This document shows, in pieces, positions 7,075 to 14,849 of a stretch of 64,000 nt of DNA. The stretch is from NCBI GenBank assembly GCA_007859995.1, contig SMSL01000007.1, forward strand, positions 1 to 64,000. Reading direction: 5' to 3'. The notes beneath the pieces are model-generated. The model searched no databases and had not been told where the DNA came from. It saw only the letters and a list, made by a program, of their open reading frames with translations. This stretch comes from Candidatus Brocadiaceae bacterium S225 (GTDB lineage: Bacteria > Planctomycetota > Brocadiia > Brocadiales > Scalinduaceae). The position numbers and the translations under genes were made by a program. Every line of letters starts with the position of its first letter. The first letter of the stretch is position 1.

Positions 7075-8493
7075 TTAAAAATATGTGGCTACTGAGAAGA
7101 TTAAAGAATTATTGCTGACTTCAGCGTCATCTAATGATCGGTCTGACTCCCAGTTCATCTGATATTCGGCCTTGAATACTGTATCTTCGGTGTACCTGAA
7201 GTTAATACCGGGCGTTAAGCGTGTTTGTCTTAGATCAGCGGAGCCAGGAGTCGGTCGATTAATATCAATCCCTCCCAGCCTGACAACACCTGTAAAGGTG
7301 GAGTTATCCGTAAAAAAAGTAGGGGCAATGTCCTTAAGGAATTGTGGCATAAAATGATATCTCGGTTCAACGTAATATCCCCACATATCACCGTTATATT
7401 TATCACTATTGGGAGTAACAGCGTCAAAATTTCCATCTCTCTCTATTGATGCGTGCGCATACTCTCCAACCAGTTCAAATGCGCCGCGCTGATACGTCCA
7501 GTCAACCGCCTTGATTGTCATCCTGTTACTACTGTGCTCATCAATATTTCCCGTGTGAGCGGAAAGCCCTACCTCCAGTCCAAGAAAAGGGCTATACGCA
7601 ACACGCCCGACAATTGCCGGGTTCCTGTTGTTGTCATCCTGCTGGCTTCCCCTTGAATCCCTTATAAAGTTTAGTCCACCATCGGCGGCAGTGCCTGCAT
7701 CTTCGACAGAAAAACCATTTACCGCGTAGATCTCATAGTCAAGCTTTGATGTTTCTGAAGGATAAAATGTACCGAAGAAACCCATTCCCGACTCACTGAG
7801 GGTTGTAGGTATGATCCTTGTACTTACCATAGGCCTCTCTGTCAGGTCCTGGAGGGGCGAGTCGTGGACAAGGTTGAACTTGCCGAGAGGAGACAAGATT
7901 ATACCTCCACGGTAATTCAGCCAATCCGTCATGAGGAAATCGATTGTTGCAAATTCTATCTTTATTTCTCCACTTTTTTCTTGAATACCACCTGAGCCAT
8001 CAGGTCCCCCATGCTCAATCTCTATTTCCGTAGCAAACTTTACCCTGTCGGATACATCGGAATAGATGAAAGGTATGAGGCGGTGCTGGTCAAACGAGTG
8101 TTCGCCATTCTCTGTAAATACAAGCTCATGGTCCATATATCCACCTATATAGGTATTCCTTCCGAATCTGCGCAAAAATGATTTTCCATATTGGTTGCCA
8201 AATACCGGTGCAAGACCCTTATCTACAAGTTCCTGAGATTTTTTAGTCCAATAGAAATCATCAGACGGAGCATCTGGTGCAGAGATGTTTTTTATCTCAT
8301 CTCTCATGGCCTTGAGTTCATTGGTGGCTTTTGTCTGCTCTTTGAGTTGCCCTTTCAGCTCATTGAGCATCTTTTCCATCTTTTCAACCTTTGATTCCAG
8401 GTCGTCATTTGACCCTTGCCCGTATACGCCAGGGCATACGGCGGTGAAAAACAGGGCAACTAAACAGAGAAACATAATAGTATACTTCTTCAT
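7075..8493 (-). CDS. outer-membrane porin (OprO/OprP-like)
   Basis: 472 residues: signal peptide ending near VYGQ, then a coiled coil at about 30-70 (ESKVEKMEKMLNELKGQLKEQ), then a long beta-barrel with alternating polar/apolar strands ending in the typical C-terminal aromatic (SVATYF). The region IGGYMDHELVFTENG..FDQHRLIPFIYSD resembles porins of the phosphate-selective OprO/OprP or carbohydrate type. AAAGGAG precedes the ATG. Three copies of the regional operator lie in the 450-bp upstream gap. The substrate cannot be told from sequence. The coiled coil may tether the trimer to the cell wall. Confidence 0.8.
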   Translation of the reverse strand: MKKYTIMFLCLVALFFTAVCPGVYGQGSNDDLESKVEKMEKMLNELKGQLKEQTKATNELKAMRDEIKNISAPDAPSDDFYWTKKSQELVDKGLAPVFGNQYGKSFLRRFGRNTYIGGYMDHELVFTENGEHSFDQHRLIPFIYSDVSDRVKFATEIEIEHGGPDGSGGIQEKSGEIKIEFATIDFLMTDWLNYRGGIILSPLGKFNLVHDSPLQDLTERPMVSTRIIPTTLSESGMGFFGTFYPSETSKLDYEIYAVNGFSVEDAGTAADGGLNFIRDSRGSQQDDNNRNPAIVGRVAYSPFLGLEVGLSAHTGNIDEHSSNRMTIKAVDWTYQRGAFELVGEYAHASIERDGNFDAVTPNSDKYNGDMWGYYVEPRYHFMPQFLKDIAPTFFTDNSTFTGVVRLGGIDINRPTPGSADLRQTRLTPGINFRYTEDTVFKAEYQMNWESDRSLDDAEVSNNSLIFSVATYF

Positions 8494-8536
8494 AAAACAC
8501 TCCTTTCAAAGCACTTAAAATAATTATAAGCTTATA

Positions 8537-8553
8537 CTGAGTCTCATTCTCAG
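8537..8553. promoter_or_regulatory. operator site E, porin-proximal
   Basis: On the minus strand CTGAGAATGAGACTCAG, a weaker match (12 of 16 consensus positions) that is itself near-palindromic. It is again preceded at 10 bp by a run of seven T and CTATA, as at sites B-D. It lies 44 bp before the porin start. Confidence 0.5.
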
Positions 8554-8634
8554 CATAATGTTAAAAAAATATAGTTTTTTTGTCTTTATTGTTAGCAAAA
8601 AGACAAGTAATGCATTTTAAACCCACTCTATTAA

Positions 8635-8645
8635 TTGAGACTCAA
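8635..8645. promoter_or_regulatory. operator site F (half-overlapped palindrome)
   Basis: TTGAGACTCAA, the same shorter palindrome as at 2708-2718, located about 100 bp downstream of promoter G on the porin leader. The interval 8836-8900 further right holds a degenerate relative of the GTCAT...GCGGGAAT repeat and no gene. Confidence 0.5.
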
Positions 8646-8745
8646 GTTCAGTAGAATTCGAAAAAAATGGTGATTTTGTTTTAATCCTCATGGAAAAACT
8701 GAGTGTCGTGCGTCGTCAAGGATAACAAACACAAACCACCTTTTT

Positions 8746-8798
8746 TTGAGACTGAGTCTCAATTTAAAAGATTTTATCTGTTTAGTTTTAAATGTCAA
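8746..8798 (-). promoter_or_regulatory. porin promoter with perfect operator (site G)
   Basis: On the minus strand TTGACA (8793-8798) and TAAAAT (8771-8776) are separated by 16 bp. Eight bases after the -10 the perfect 17-bp palindrome TTGAGACTGAGTCTCAA (8746-8762) would cover about +2 to +18. The layout is the same as at 12950-13001 upstream of the heme-porin operon. It predicts repression by steric block. Confidence 0.7.
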
Positions 8799-8944
8799 TA
8801 ATTTTTTTGTGTTATATTAAAATTTTTTTTAAATGCTCCGCCGCTGTCATTTCTGCAGTCTGTAGAGCGGGAATTCAGGATGAATGGATTTCAGATTGAT
8901 ACGTCGAAATGTCATTCTGATTGAGGTGGGGCGGAATGAAGAAT

Positions 8945-9838
8945 CTAATTTATCGTTCTTATATTTGTTTCTCTGTCAAAAACGCGGCTAATCTCTCCCG
9001 TCTCTACAAAGAAGTCAGGTTCCATCTTTACGCTCCTGATCCAGGATGATTCGTGAGGTGGCTTCCAGTATAGCTTGTATCCTCCCGGAGTTACTCTATC
9101 AAACGAATAGTGCCCATTTTCATCGGTAACCGTTTCAAAATGAACTCCTTCTCGATGTGAACTAAACAATCCCCATTTCTCTAACAATGTTATTTTTACC
9201 TGACATCCCGGTAATGTTTTGCCCTTGTGCAGCATTCGGCCCGATACCTTGCCATAGTTCTTCGCTTCAAATATGTCCTCTTTTATCTGTTGTTTCTTCT
9301 CAAATTCGAGCGTTAAATTTTCTTTAATTTTTTCTTCAATTTGATACTCATCTTTCTCCTTTTTTCTTTCAAGTGCATACATTAATTCATCTTTTATCTG
9401 CTCTTTCAACTTCTCAGTGTCAACTGTAGCACTCCGACTCTCTTCCCTATGTAAATCAAAGTCATCTCTTCGTTTACTGCACATATCATGCTCACTATCA
9501 GGAAAGTCTATTTGTAATGCCGTGACCTTCTCTCTGGGAATCCGCAAGGTTATACTTGCGGGACTTTTAGTTATTTCTCCTATCTTACAAATTATACTTT
9601 TTTCTTTATCATTAACTCTTATGAAAACCGTATCCGGGTATTTGTTATCCCGCTTAGACTGAACATTTATTGATCCAATCAGCCTTTTTGGAAAGACAGC
9701 CTTAACATACTCATCGTTCATTTCAAGGATTTTTACACTAATCTTTTCTCCAAAATCTTCCACCGTCAAGGTATCAGCACATAACTTTGTAGATATTGTC
9801 AAAAGTAACATTATTAAAACACAAACGGTTTTATACAT
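8945..9838 (-). CDS. exported protein with carboxypeptidase-regulatory-like domain
   Basis: 297 residues. A signal peptide (VCVLIMLLLTIS, cleavage near LCA) is followed by a beta-rich domain at about 22-110, a charged coiled coil at about 130-190 (EKLKEQIKDELMYALERKKEKDEYQ), and a C-terminal CarboxypepD_reg-like beta-sandwich at about 196-280 with GKVSGRML, GCQVKITLLEKWG, TDENGHYSFDRVTPGGYKLYW. Such sandwich domains bind surfaces or partner proteins. It has no catalytic motif. AAAGGAGA precedes the ATG. It lies downstream of the cupredoxin gene, which carries the same type of C-terminal sandwich. Confidence 0.65.
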   Translation of the reverse strand: MYKTVCVLIMLLLTISTKLCADTLTVEDFGEKISVKILEMNDEYVKAVFPKRLIGSINVQSKRDNKYPDTVFIRVNDKEKSIICKIGEITKSPASITLRIPREKVTALQIDFPDSEHDMCSKRRDDFDLHREESRSATVDTEKLKEQIKDELMYALERKKEKDEYQIEEKIKENLTLEFEKKQQIKEDIFEAKNYGKVSGRMLHKGKTLPGCQVKITLLEKWGLFSSHREGVHFETVTDENGHYSFDRVTPGGYKLYWKPPHESSWIRSVKMEPDFFVETGEISRVFDRETNIRTIN

Positions 9839-9922
9839 CTTTTATTCTCCTTTTTATTAAATTGACAAGGCTTGGATTTTTCGGGTAAGTACATGCATAG
9901 GAAATTCAATATTGACATAAAT

Positions 9923-10005
9923 AAGGGTGGATTAAGCGGTAGCGAATCCACCTTTAATCGTGATATATTATTGGTGGATTCGTCCTTCGTCCTTAATCCA
10001 CCCTT
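9923..10005. repeat. imperfect inverted repeat (REP/MITE-like)
   Basis: Left arm 9923-9952 (AAGGGTGGATTAAG...CGAATCCACC) and right arm 9973-10005 are inverted copies with a small internal difference. Elements with GGTGGATTCG...TTAATCCACC arms are common dispersed palindromes in many genomes. It lies between two co-directional genes and could fold in the mRNA. Confidence 0.7.
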
Positions 10006-10081
10006 ACGCTAATATCAAAAAAATAGTCGATGGGTTTTTGTCTTTTAAAAACCTGCCTAACTTGGTATTTGTTAATTGCAT

Positions 10082-10777
10082 CTACTTTCGCTTCTTCATC
10101 AAAAAACTCACATCTACTGTCTTCCCACCTTCAACTTTCACTTCCTGTTCCACAGACCTCAGTTTCTCATGCCATGTCTTCAACCTATATGCACCGGGAG
10201 GAACATTTTCAATTCTGAAACTTCCATCCTTTTCTGTAACACCAAAATACGGGTTATCCAATACCACAACATATGCGGACATCTCAGCATGTACGTTGCA
10301 GAGAAGTGGTATTTCGCACGACTCGTTGAATGTTACAGGTTTTGAAGCTCCGATATCATACGTTCCCAGATTAAACTGAGTGCAACAGTCAGGAGTAGAA
10401 AACACATTATGCCTGACCAGATCACTGTTTGGGAAATCGATTGTTGTGCCTTTCTGAACGGCTATTACGTGTGGCAGAAAAACCAGGTTTAACTGGTCAA
10501 CTACTCCGTGTTCCGTTGGCGGGTCATAGTTGTTGTCTCCTACTTTTTCAATATAGACAATAGCATCACCTGAATGTCTTACTCTACTGCATTTTACTTT
10601 GCCGGTGATTATTCCGGGATTTTCTACTGTAACGTCTGGCCTTATCTCCCTCTTTAAATTCTGCATGGCCTTTCGCAACTTTTCCTGCATATTTTCAGAC
10701 CCATCCTGAGCTCTCAGATTTGTCGCAAGCAGAAACAGTGCTAAAAAAGCAAGTACTGTTAAACATAAATTTCGCAT
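10082..10777 (-). CDS. periplasmic cupredoxin with C-terminal carboxypeptidase-regulatory domain
   Basis: 231 residues. Signal peptide ending LRAQ, a short helical linker (28-45), then a plastocyanin-like domain at about 55-172 with the type-1 copper ligand pattern H123 (LVRHNVF) plus C160-x2-H163-x2-M166 (LLCNVHAEM). A small beta-sandwich follows at 175-228 (GVTEKDGSFRIENVPPGAYRLKTW). Proteins of this layout are often labelled methylamine utilization or plastocyanin-like. It probably carries electrons or copper in the periplasm. AAAGGAGA precedes the start. It is downstream of the heme-porin gene under the same operator-controlled promoter. Confidence 0.85.
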   Translation of the reverse strand: MRNLCLTVLAFLALFLLATNLRAQDGSENMQEKLRKAMQNLKREIRPDVTVENPGIITGKVKCSRVRHSGDAIVYIEKVGDNNYDPPTEHGVVDQLNLVFLPHVIAVQKGTTIDFPNSDLVRHNVFSTPDCCTQFNLGTYDIGASKPVTFNESCEIPLLCNVHAEMSAYVVVLDNPYFGVTEKDGSFRIENVPPGAYRLKTWHEKLRSVEQEVKVEGGKTVDVSFLMKKRK

Positions 10778-10865
10778 AATTTCAAATCTCCTTTTCCTGT
10801 CATATATAAGCTAAAAAACAGACATAATCCAAACCCCATATAATATAAACCTTCAGCAACAAATG

Positions 10866-10922
10866 GCAGAAACCCGGATCTTAATGCACCTGGGGAGGTT
10901 TAAGTTTGACCCGGGCTTCTGC
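10866..10922. terminator. inverted repeat between heme-porin and cupredoxin genes
   Basis: GCAGAAACCCGG (10866-10877) pairs with CCGGGCTTCTGC (10911-10922), one mismatch, with a loop of about 33 nt. On the minus strand it lies just after the heme-porin stop and is followed by only a weak T stretch. It could attenuate transcription or protect the 3' end between the two genes. Confidence 0.45.
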
Positions 10923-10973
10923 TCATCAACACGGTAATGCAATTTCATAATATGCACCACCTGTTACTGATAT

Positions 10974-12536
10974 TTAGAAAGCAATATCTACTCCAAGCCT
11001 GTACGTAGTATCCATAAAGCCTCCAAGATCAACTCTGCCTGCCTCCGCACCGTCAGTACCTGTTTCAGCATCTCCATAATCGGACCAGTGTGCACCGGCA
11101 AATACCTTGAAATTTGCCCTGGCTACGACTGTGGTATCAAAAGAGTATTTCGTAAATGAGGATATATCCCTTACATCATAGTCAGGGTTGACATTTTCAA
11201 CTCTGACGGCAGGTATAAGCCACGGCAGGACGATGCACTGCAACTCTGCTGTGTAAATAGATGTGTGAAATGATGAGCCTGACTCCTGGGCTAAATTAGA
11301 TCCAAATGTGCCTGCCCCGTAAGTTATCGTACCTTTAATATCGTCCTCCATAAAAGATGCGGCTCCTATAAAGTTAAAATTACGCCAGTTTGCATCAATA
11401 AGGACACCGAAACGTTCAAACCTGTTAGCTTCAGAATCAAAGGTACCACCGTCAACCGGGTTGCCAAAAGCGCCTGTAACCGGGTCATCAATAAATGCAC
11501 CTGTTACACCTCGATAATAATAACCTTTGATTCTGACCGAATCGTCACGCCAATTCTCTTTTGCTGCCAGCGAATCGTCTACAGACTCTTCACCAAGGAC
11601 ACCCATGCCCCATAACTTATATGAAACTGTTACATACCAGTCTTTACTCTTATTTATCTCACCTCCCCAAATAGCACCATTATTGTCTGTCACATTAGTC
11701 AGTATGGTGCCCATATCACCTGAGCCATCGAACAGTTCAAGACCTTCGCCCGTTTCGCCGTTTACGATGCCTGCTGCCCATTCAAGACCGCCTCTGCCTC
11801 CCGGACCATTCCAACTTCCCCAAATCTCTATACCATTCTGGCCCGGATGAAATCCAAAAAAATTACCGGCTGATACCGTAGGCATGACATCCATCATGTA
11901 GGTTGATAATGAAAGCTGTTTCCTGTGACTGGACATGGGAGTTCCACGCATATCCAACCTTCCAAATCTAAAATTAAAGTGCCCCTGCTCTCCAAACAGG
12001 AAAGGCGCATAATTCACATATGCCCTCTCCAGCTCATCTATCGAACCGGCGCCAAAGAATGATAAAGTTTCTCCAAATGTTCCTCCAATAAGTACCTCAA
12101 GAGACTCTATACCCGCAAAAGCAGTATCTTGTGATCTTTCCGGTCTTCCAGGATCTCCTCCCCTTGGGTTGTGCGGCCTTTCACTGGTAATCGAGAGATC
12201 AGACACCATCTTAAAGCCGATAGCCGGCAGGTGAGGTATTGATCCCGGCCATACAGCCTTCGGGAACAATTTTGACCATGCGGAGGCTCCCATTTTTACG
12301 GGCTCTTCCTTTACAAAGACCTCATCACCACCTCCCGGCATCCTTAGACCATTAGCGTAGAATGCCCTGCCAAATGCGTTGAGCTTGGGAAATGTCCCCC
12401 AGTGGCAGGTTGTACACGCTGTCTTATATTTCCTGGCAAATGGAGGGATCGCCTGTGAATCCGTTGGAAAAGCGGCAAACAACATTCCCACTAGAGAAAA
12501 GACTGCAAAACCCATTGATAAAAAACTCTTTTTCAT
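10974..12536 (-). CDS. one-heme outer-membrane beta-barrel protein
   Basis: 520 residues. Signal peptide (FSLVGMLFAAF, cleavage near SQA), then a c-type heme motif C41-x2-C44-H45 in ACTTCHWG, followed by PKLNAFGRAFYANGLRM, then about 430 residues of predicted beta-barrel ending in VDIAF. An N-terminal CxxCH plug joined to a barrel suggests a porin-cytochrome in one chain that could carry electrons across or at the outer membrane. Similar proteins occur in anammox and nitrite-oxidising bacteria. The methionine-type sixth heme ligand is not obvious. AAGGAG precedes the ATG. Its leader is about 430 nt from the promoter at 12974-13001. Confidence 0.8.
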   Translation of the reverse strand: MKKSFLSMGFAVFSLVGMLFAAFPTDSQAIPPFARKYKTACTTCHWGTFPKLNAFGRAFYANGLRMPGGGDEVFVKEEPVKMGASAWSKLFPKAVWPGSIPHLPAIGFKMVSDLSITSERPHNPRGGDPGRPERSQDTAFAGIESLEVLIGGTFGETLSFFGAGSIDELERAYVNYAPFLFGEQGHFNFRFGRLDMRGTPMSSHRKQLSLSTYMMDVMPTVSAGNFFGFHPGQNGIEIWGSWNGPGGRGGLEWAAGIVNGETGEGLELFDGSGDMGTILTNVTDNNGAIWGGEINKSKDWYVTVSYKLWGMGVLGEESVDDSLAAKENWRDDSVRIKGYYYRGVTGAFIDDPVTGAFGNPVDGGTFDSEANRFERFGVLIDANWRNFNFIGAASFMEDDIKGTITYGAGTFGSNLAQESGSSFHTSIYTAELQCIVLPWLIPAVRVENVNPDYDVRDISSFTKYSFDTTVVARANFKVFAGAHWSDYGDAETGTDGAEAGRVDLGGFMDTTYRLGVDIAF

Positions 12537-12746
12537 TTTTTACTGCTCCTTTCTTTTTTCAAAAATAGTCAACTCAACTTAGAGGCGTACTGTGGCGGTA
12601 GTGTGTACAAAGCCCGGTACGCCCACCCGTAAAATCTTTCTGAAACAGACAAGATTCATTAACAGCATTGAGGGCTCTCAGAATGGCCCCACGCAATGCA
12701 CTACTAACACGCGGTGATCGCATCTAAGCCTGATTGCTATTGCCAA

Positions 12747-12774
12747 TTGACTTGAAAAAAGCAGTCGTTATAAT
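12747..12774 (+). promoter_or_regulatory. promoter of candidate sRNA
   Basis: TTGACT (12747-12752) and TATAAT (12769-12774) with a 16-bp spacer on the plus strand. The predicted start near 12781 leads straight into a structured stretch and then the terminator at 12836-12880, with no open frame between. Confidence 0.6.
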
Positions 12775-12780
12775 GAAAAA

Positions 12781-12880
12781 AGGCCAAATGCGAAGAGGGG
12801 GGCGTATACGTCACCTCTCCCGCGTTTCCGTGCCGGGCTATCAGTTAGAGCTTGCCGAGCGAAGCTGATAGCCTTTTTTT
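12781..12880 (+). ncRNA. candidate 100-nt antisense/small RNA
   Basis: The transcript expected from the promoter at 12747-12774 has two stems. AAATGCG (12786-12792) can pair with CGCGTTT (12821-12827) around an inner AGAGG/CCTCT pair, and GGCTATCAG (12836-12844) pairs with CTGATAGCC (12865-12873) followed by seven T. No riboswitch or known sRNA family is recognised. It is transcribed opposite to the leader of the heme-porin mRNA and fully complementary to it, so a cis-antisense role is plausible. Confidence 0.55.
12836..12880 (+). terminator. intrinsic terminator of candidate sRNA
   Basis: A perfect 9-bp stem GGCTATCAG/CTGATAGCC, loop of 20 nt that can itself pair partly (GAGCTT/AAGC), then TTTTTTT. 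This is a strong Rho-independent terminator on the plus strand. Confidence 0.8.
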
Positions 12881-12894
12881 ATTGAAAAGAGCGA

Positions 12895-12911
12895 TTGAGA
12901 CTCTTTCTCAG
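12895..12911. promoter_or_regulatory. operator site H (secondary)
   Basis: TTGAGACTCTTTCTCAG matches the shared consensus at about 13 of 16 positions. It lies 39 bp inside the leader from site I, which suggests two-site binding or looping, similar to the multiple sites in front of the porin. Confidence 0.45.
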
Positions 12912-12949
12912 ATATTAAACAAAATTTTTTAAATCTCTGCCTGCGGTCA

Positions 12950-13001
12950 TTGAGACCAAGTCTCAACCGTCGCATTTTATGATACTTTTGATTAATGTCA
13001 A
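12950..13001 (-). promoter_or_regulatory. heme-porin operon promoter with operator (site I)
   Basis: On the minus strand TTGACA (12996-13001) and TAAAAT (12974-12979) are 16 bp apart, and seven bases later comes the palindrome TTGAGACTTGGTCTCAA (12950-12966). The same -35, -10, spacer and operator distance occur at 8746-8798, which strongly suggests shared control of the two porin operons. Confidence 0.7.
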
Positions 13002-13228
13002 ATACTTTTTTATTTTTTCTCTTATGATTGTTTCCGGGAATAGATGTTGGGCATCAGGATGGATATCCCACTCCTGAATGTGCCGATTGATAGAGAAGAG
13101 AAGCCAGACAAATGTGGCCAAAAGATAACGGATTTTTTTATGTTTGACGGAAGAGCCCCAGCCATTATACTTTCACCGTATTTGTTTTACGTGAGTTATA
13201 AAATTGCAGCATTAAGAGGAATTAAATT

Positions 13229-14275
13229 TTGTTACTTCAATCTATCTTATTTTTTGTTGGGATTACGGGTGTATACTTTGGCGCCGAATGGCTGGTAAAG
13301 GGTTCATCGAAACTATCACGTGATCTTGGGATAAAGCCCATAGTAATAGGCTTAACCGTTGTCGCATTTGGCACTTCCAGTCCTGAATTCGCGGTCAGTT
13401 TAACTGCGGCTATAAAAGGGTCTAATGACATTGCTATCGGGAATATTATCGGAAGTAACATCGCCAATATCGGTCTTATCCTTGGCATCGCCGCAATCGT
13501 TCTCCCCCTGGAGGTTGAAAAGGTCATAATGAAGCGCGAGCTGCCATTGATGATTGGGATCTCAGCCGGTCTTTATCTTATGGCAATCGATAGAAAGATT
13601 GGATTTATTGATGGTTTGCTTCTTTTTGCAGGGATTATACTTTATATAGGTTATCAGATTCATAATACGTTGAATTATAAGAAAGAAACAAGAAATTCAA
13701 CGGGTAACACGGAGGATGTCCCCGCTCGTGCCTCATCGGTAAACTCTTCCTGTCTGCAGGCAGATTCCAGTATTCCTGATGATAAAGCGGATAGGCCAGA
13801 GAGTACAAATGAAGAGGGCCAGACGAGGAGGCATTTACTGTTTAACATAGTTTATATTGTAATTGGATTAGCATGCCTCTTAGTCGGTTCGCATATATTA
13901 GTTAAATCTGCAATTTTTATAGCCGGCAGCTTCGGGATAAGTGAAATGGTTATCGGAATGACGGTAGTTGCTTTTGGTACCTCAGTACCGGAAATGGCGA
14001 CATCCGTTGTAAGCGCCCTCAGAAAAGAGGCAGATATTTGCGTGGGAAATGTGGTTGGCAGTAATATCTTCAACATCCTCATGGTACTGGGGCCTGTAGC
14101 ATTGGTAAGACCGTTAAATGTGGCGAGAGAGACTCTCTTTTTTGAGTTCCCTGTCATGCTCCTCTTTTCCATAGCCTTAATACCGATGATAAGAGGCAAC
14201 ATGAGGGTTAACAGGCTTGAAGGCATTGTGCTGGTTTCAGGATACTTTGCATTTATTTTTTTACTGTTTCGATAA
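13229..14275 (+). CDS. calcium/sodium (CaCA family) antiporter
   Basis: 348 residues, an inner-membrane exchanger of the YrbG/CaxA type. Two inverted halves each carry the signature alpha repeats: GTSSPEFAVSLTA with GNIIGSNIANIGLILG (about 49-95), and GTSVPEMATSVVSAL with GNVVGSNIFNILMVLG (about 248-290). The paired Glu residues in SPE and VPE bind the cation. A hydrophilic loop of about 50 residues links the halves. It starts at a TTG after AGAGGA, the only start compatible with the first helix. It exports Ca2+ or a related cation in exchange for Na+ or H+. It stands alone, not in an operon. Confidence 0.93.
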   Translation: MLLQSILFFVGITGVYFGAEWLVKGSSKLSRDLGIKPIVIGLTVVAFGTSSPEFAVSLTAAIKGSNDIAIGNIIGSNIANIGLILGIAAIVLPLEVEKVIMKRELPLMIGISAGLYLMAIDRKIGFIDGLLLFAGIILYIGYQIHNTLNYKKETRNSTGNTEDVPARASSVNSSCLQADSSIPDDKADRPESTNEEGQTRRHLLFNIVYIVIGLACLLVGSHILVKSAIFIAGSFGISEMVIGMTVVAFGTSVPEMATSVVSALRKEADICVGNVVGSNIFNILMVLGPVALVRPLNVARETLFFEFPVMLLFSIALIPMIRGNMRVNRLEGIVLVSGYFAFIFLLFR

Positions 14276-14353
14276 ATACTTGGCTCACGAAATACACGAA
14301 AAATCACGAAGAAAAAATAATGAATTCTGAATTTGATGTTAAATGTTCAAAAG

Positions 14354-14465
14354 ATTTATCACGCCAAGCCGCTAAGAACGCAAAGAGAAAAAAGAGAAAA
14401 AAGATCTTTGTTATTAAATTTTTTTTGTAATTTCTTGGCGATCTCTGCGGCTTTGCGTGATAAAT
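14354..14465. repeat. inverted repeat in intergenic DNA
   Basis: ATTTATCACGCCAAG...GCTAAGAACGCAAAGAG on the left is matched inversely by CTTGGCGATCTCTGCGGC...GCGTGATAAAT on the right, with a degenerate A-rich centre. Flanking CACGAAATACACGAA near 14285 is also partly inverted near 14490. It has the features of a common dispersed palindromic repeat in this genome. Confidence 0.55.
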
Positions 14466-14510
14466 GTAAATTTCTATAATTAAATAATTTCGTATATTTC
14501 GTGGGCGATA

Positions 14511-14849
14511 ATGACATTAATAATCTTATCCGTACTTTCACTACCATTAACAGCGACATGCTATTTTTATTCGAAGATTAAGCTGTCGGTTGTCTTTGCT
14601 TTAATATTTTATGTCTCTAATATAATCTTTGCGCATAGCCTTCTCTATGAAAATTATACGTTTTTCTTTTATCTTCTCATGGCGCCGTGTGTTGTGTTCC
14701 CTGTTTCATGCCTGATTGCGTTTGCCTTAGATGTGAAATATGGAATATTCTGTATTGATACCTCTTTTTCATCAATAATAGCATGGATCTTTTCTCCAAT
14801 ATTACTTCCCATAAATTTAATTATTTTATACCTTGGACACTATTACTAA
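14511..14849 (+). CDS. small integral membrane protein
   Basis: 112 residues with three or four hydrophobic helices (about 2-18, 24-45, 51-72, 86-110) and no recognised family. Its end overlaps the start of lpxB by 17 bases, so the two are probably translated together. A role in lipid A or envelope work is suggested only by that coupling. Confidence 0.6.
   Translation: MTLIILSVLSLPLTATCYFYSKIKLSVVFALIFYVSNIIFAHSLLYENYTFFFYLLMAPCVVFPVSCLIAFALDVKYGIFCIDTSFSSIIAWIFSPILLPINLIILYLGHYY

Larger units (their letters stand above)
12537..12949. other. long leader of the heme-porin operon
   Basis: This gap has no supportable protein gene. On the minus strand it would be the 5' leader of the heme-porin mRNA. 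It contains a 7-bp inverted repeat GGCGTAC/GTACGCC (about 12583-12634), operator H at 12895-12911 and, on the opposite strand, the candidate sRNA unit at 12747-12880. Confidence 0.5.

Noticed and set aside
8836-8900. third copy of the GTCAT...GTATGAC repeat
   Set aside because: Only the left half resembles the other copies; the right terminal repeat is not present, so it is mentioned but not listed as a copy.
12781-12880. known riboswitch (c-di-GMP, molybdenum cofactor, preQ1) in the structured stretch
   Set aside because: Conserved core sequences of these classes are absent, and the transcript ends without a downstream gene.
13044-13298. 84-codon plus-strand frame upstream of the cation antiporter
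   Set aside because: It overlaps the antiporter start in another frame, has no domain, and begins just outside the heme-porin promoter region; likely a chance frame.
14276-14510. transposon relic from long inverted repeat between antiporter and membrane protein
   Set aside because: Arms are imperfect, with no transposase and no clear target duplication; kept only as a repeat.
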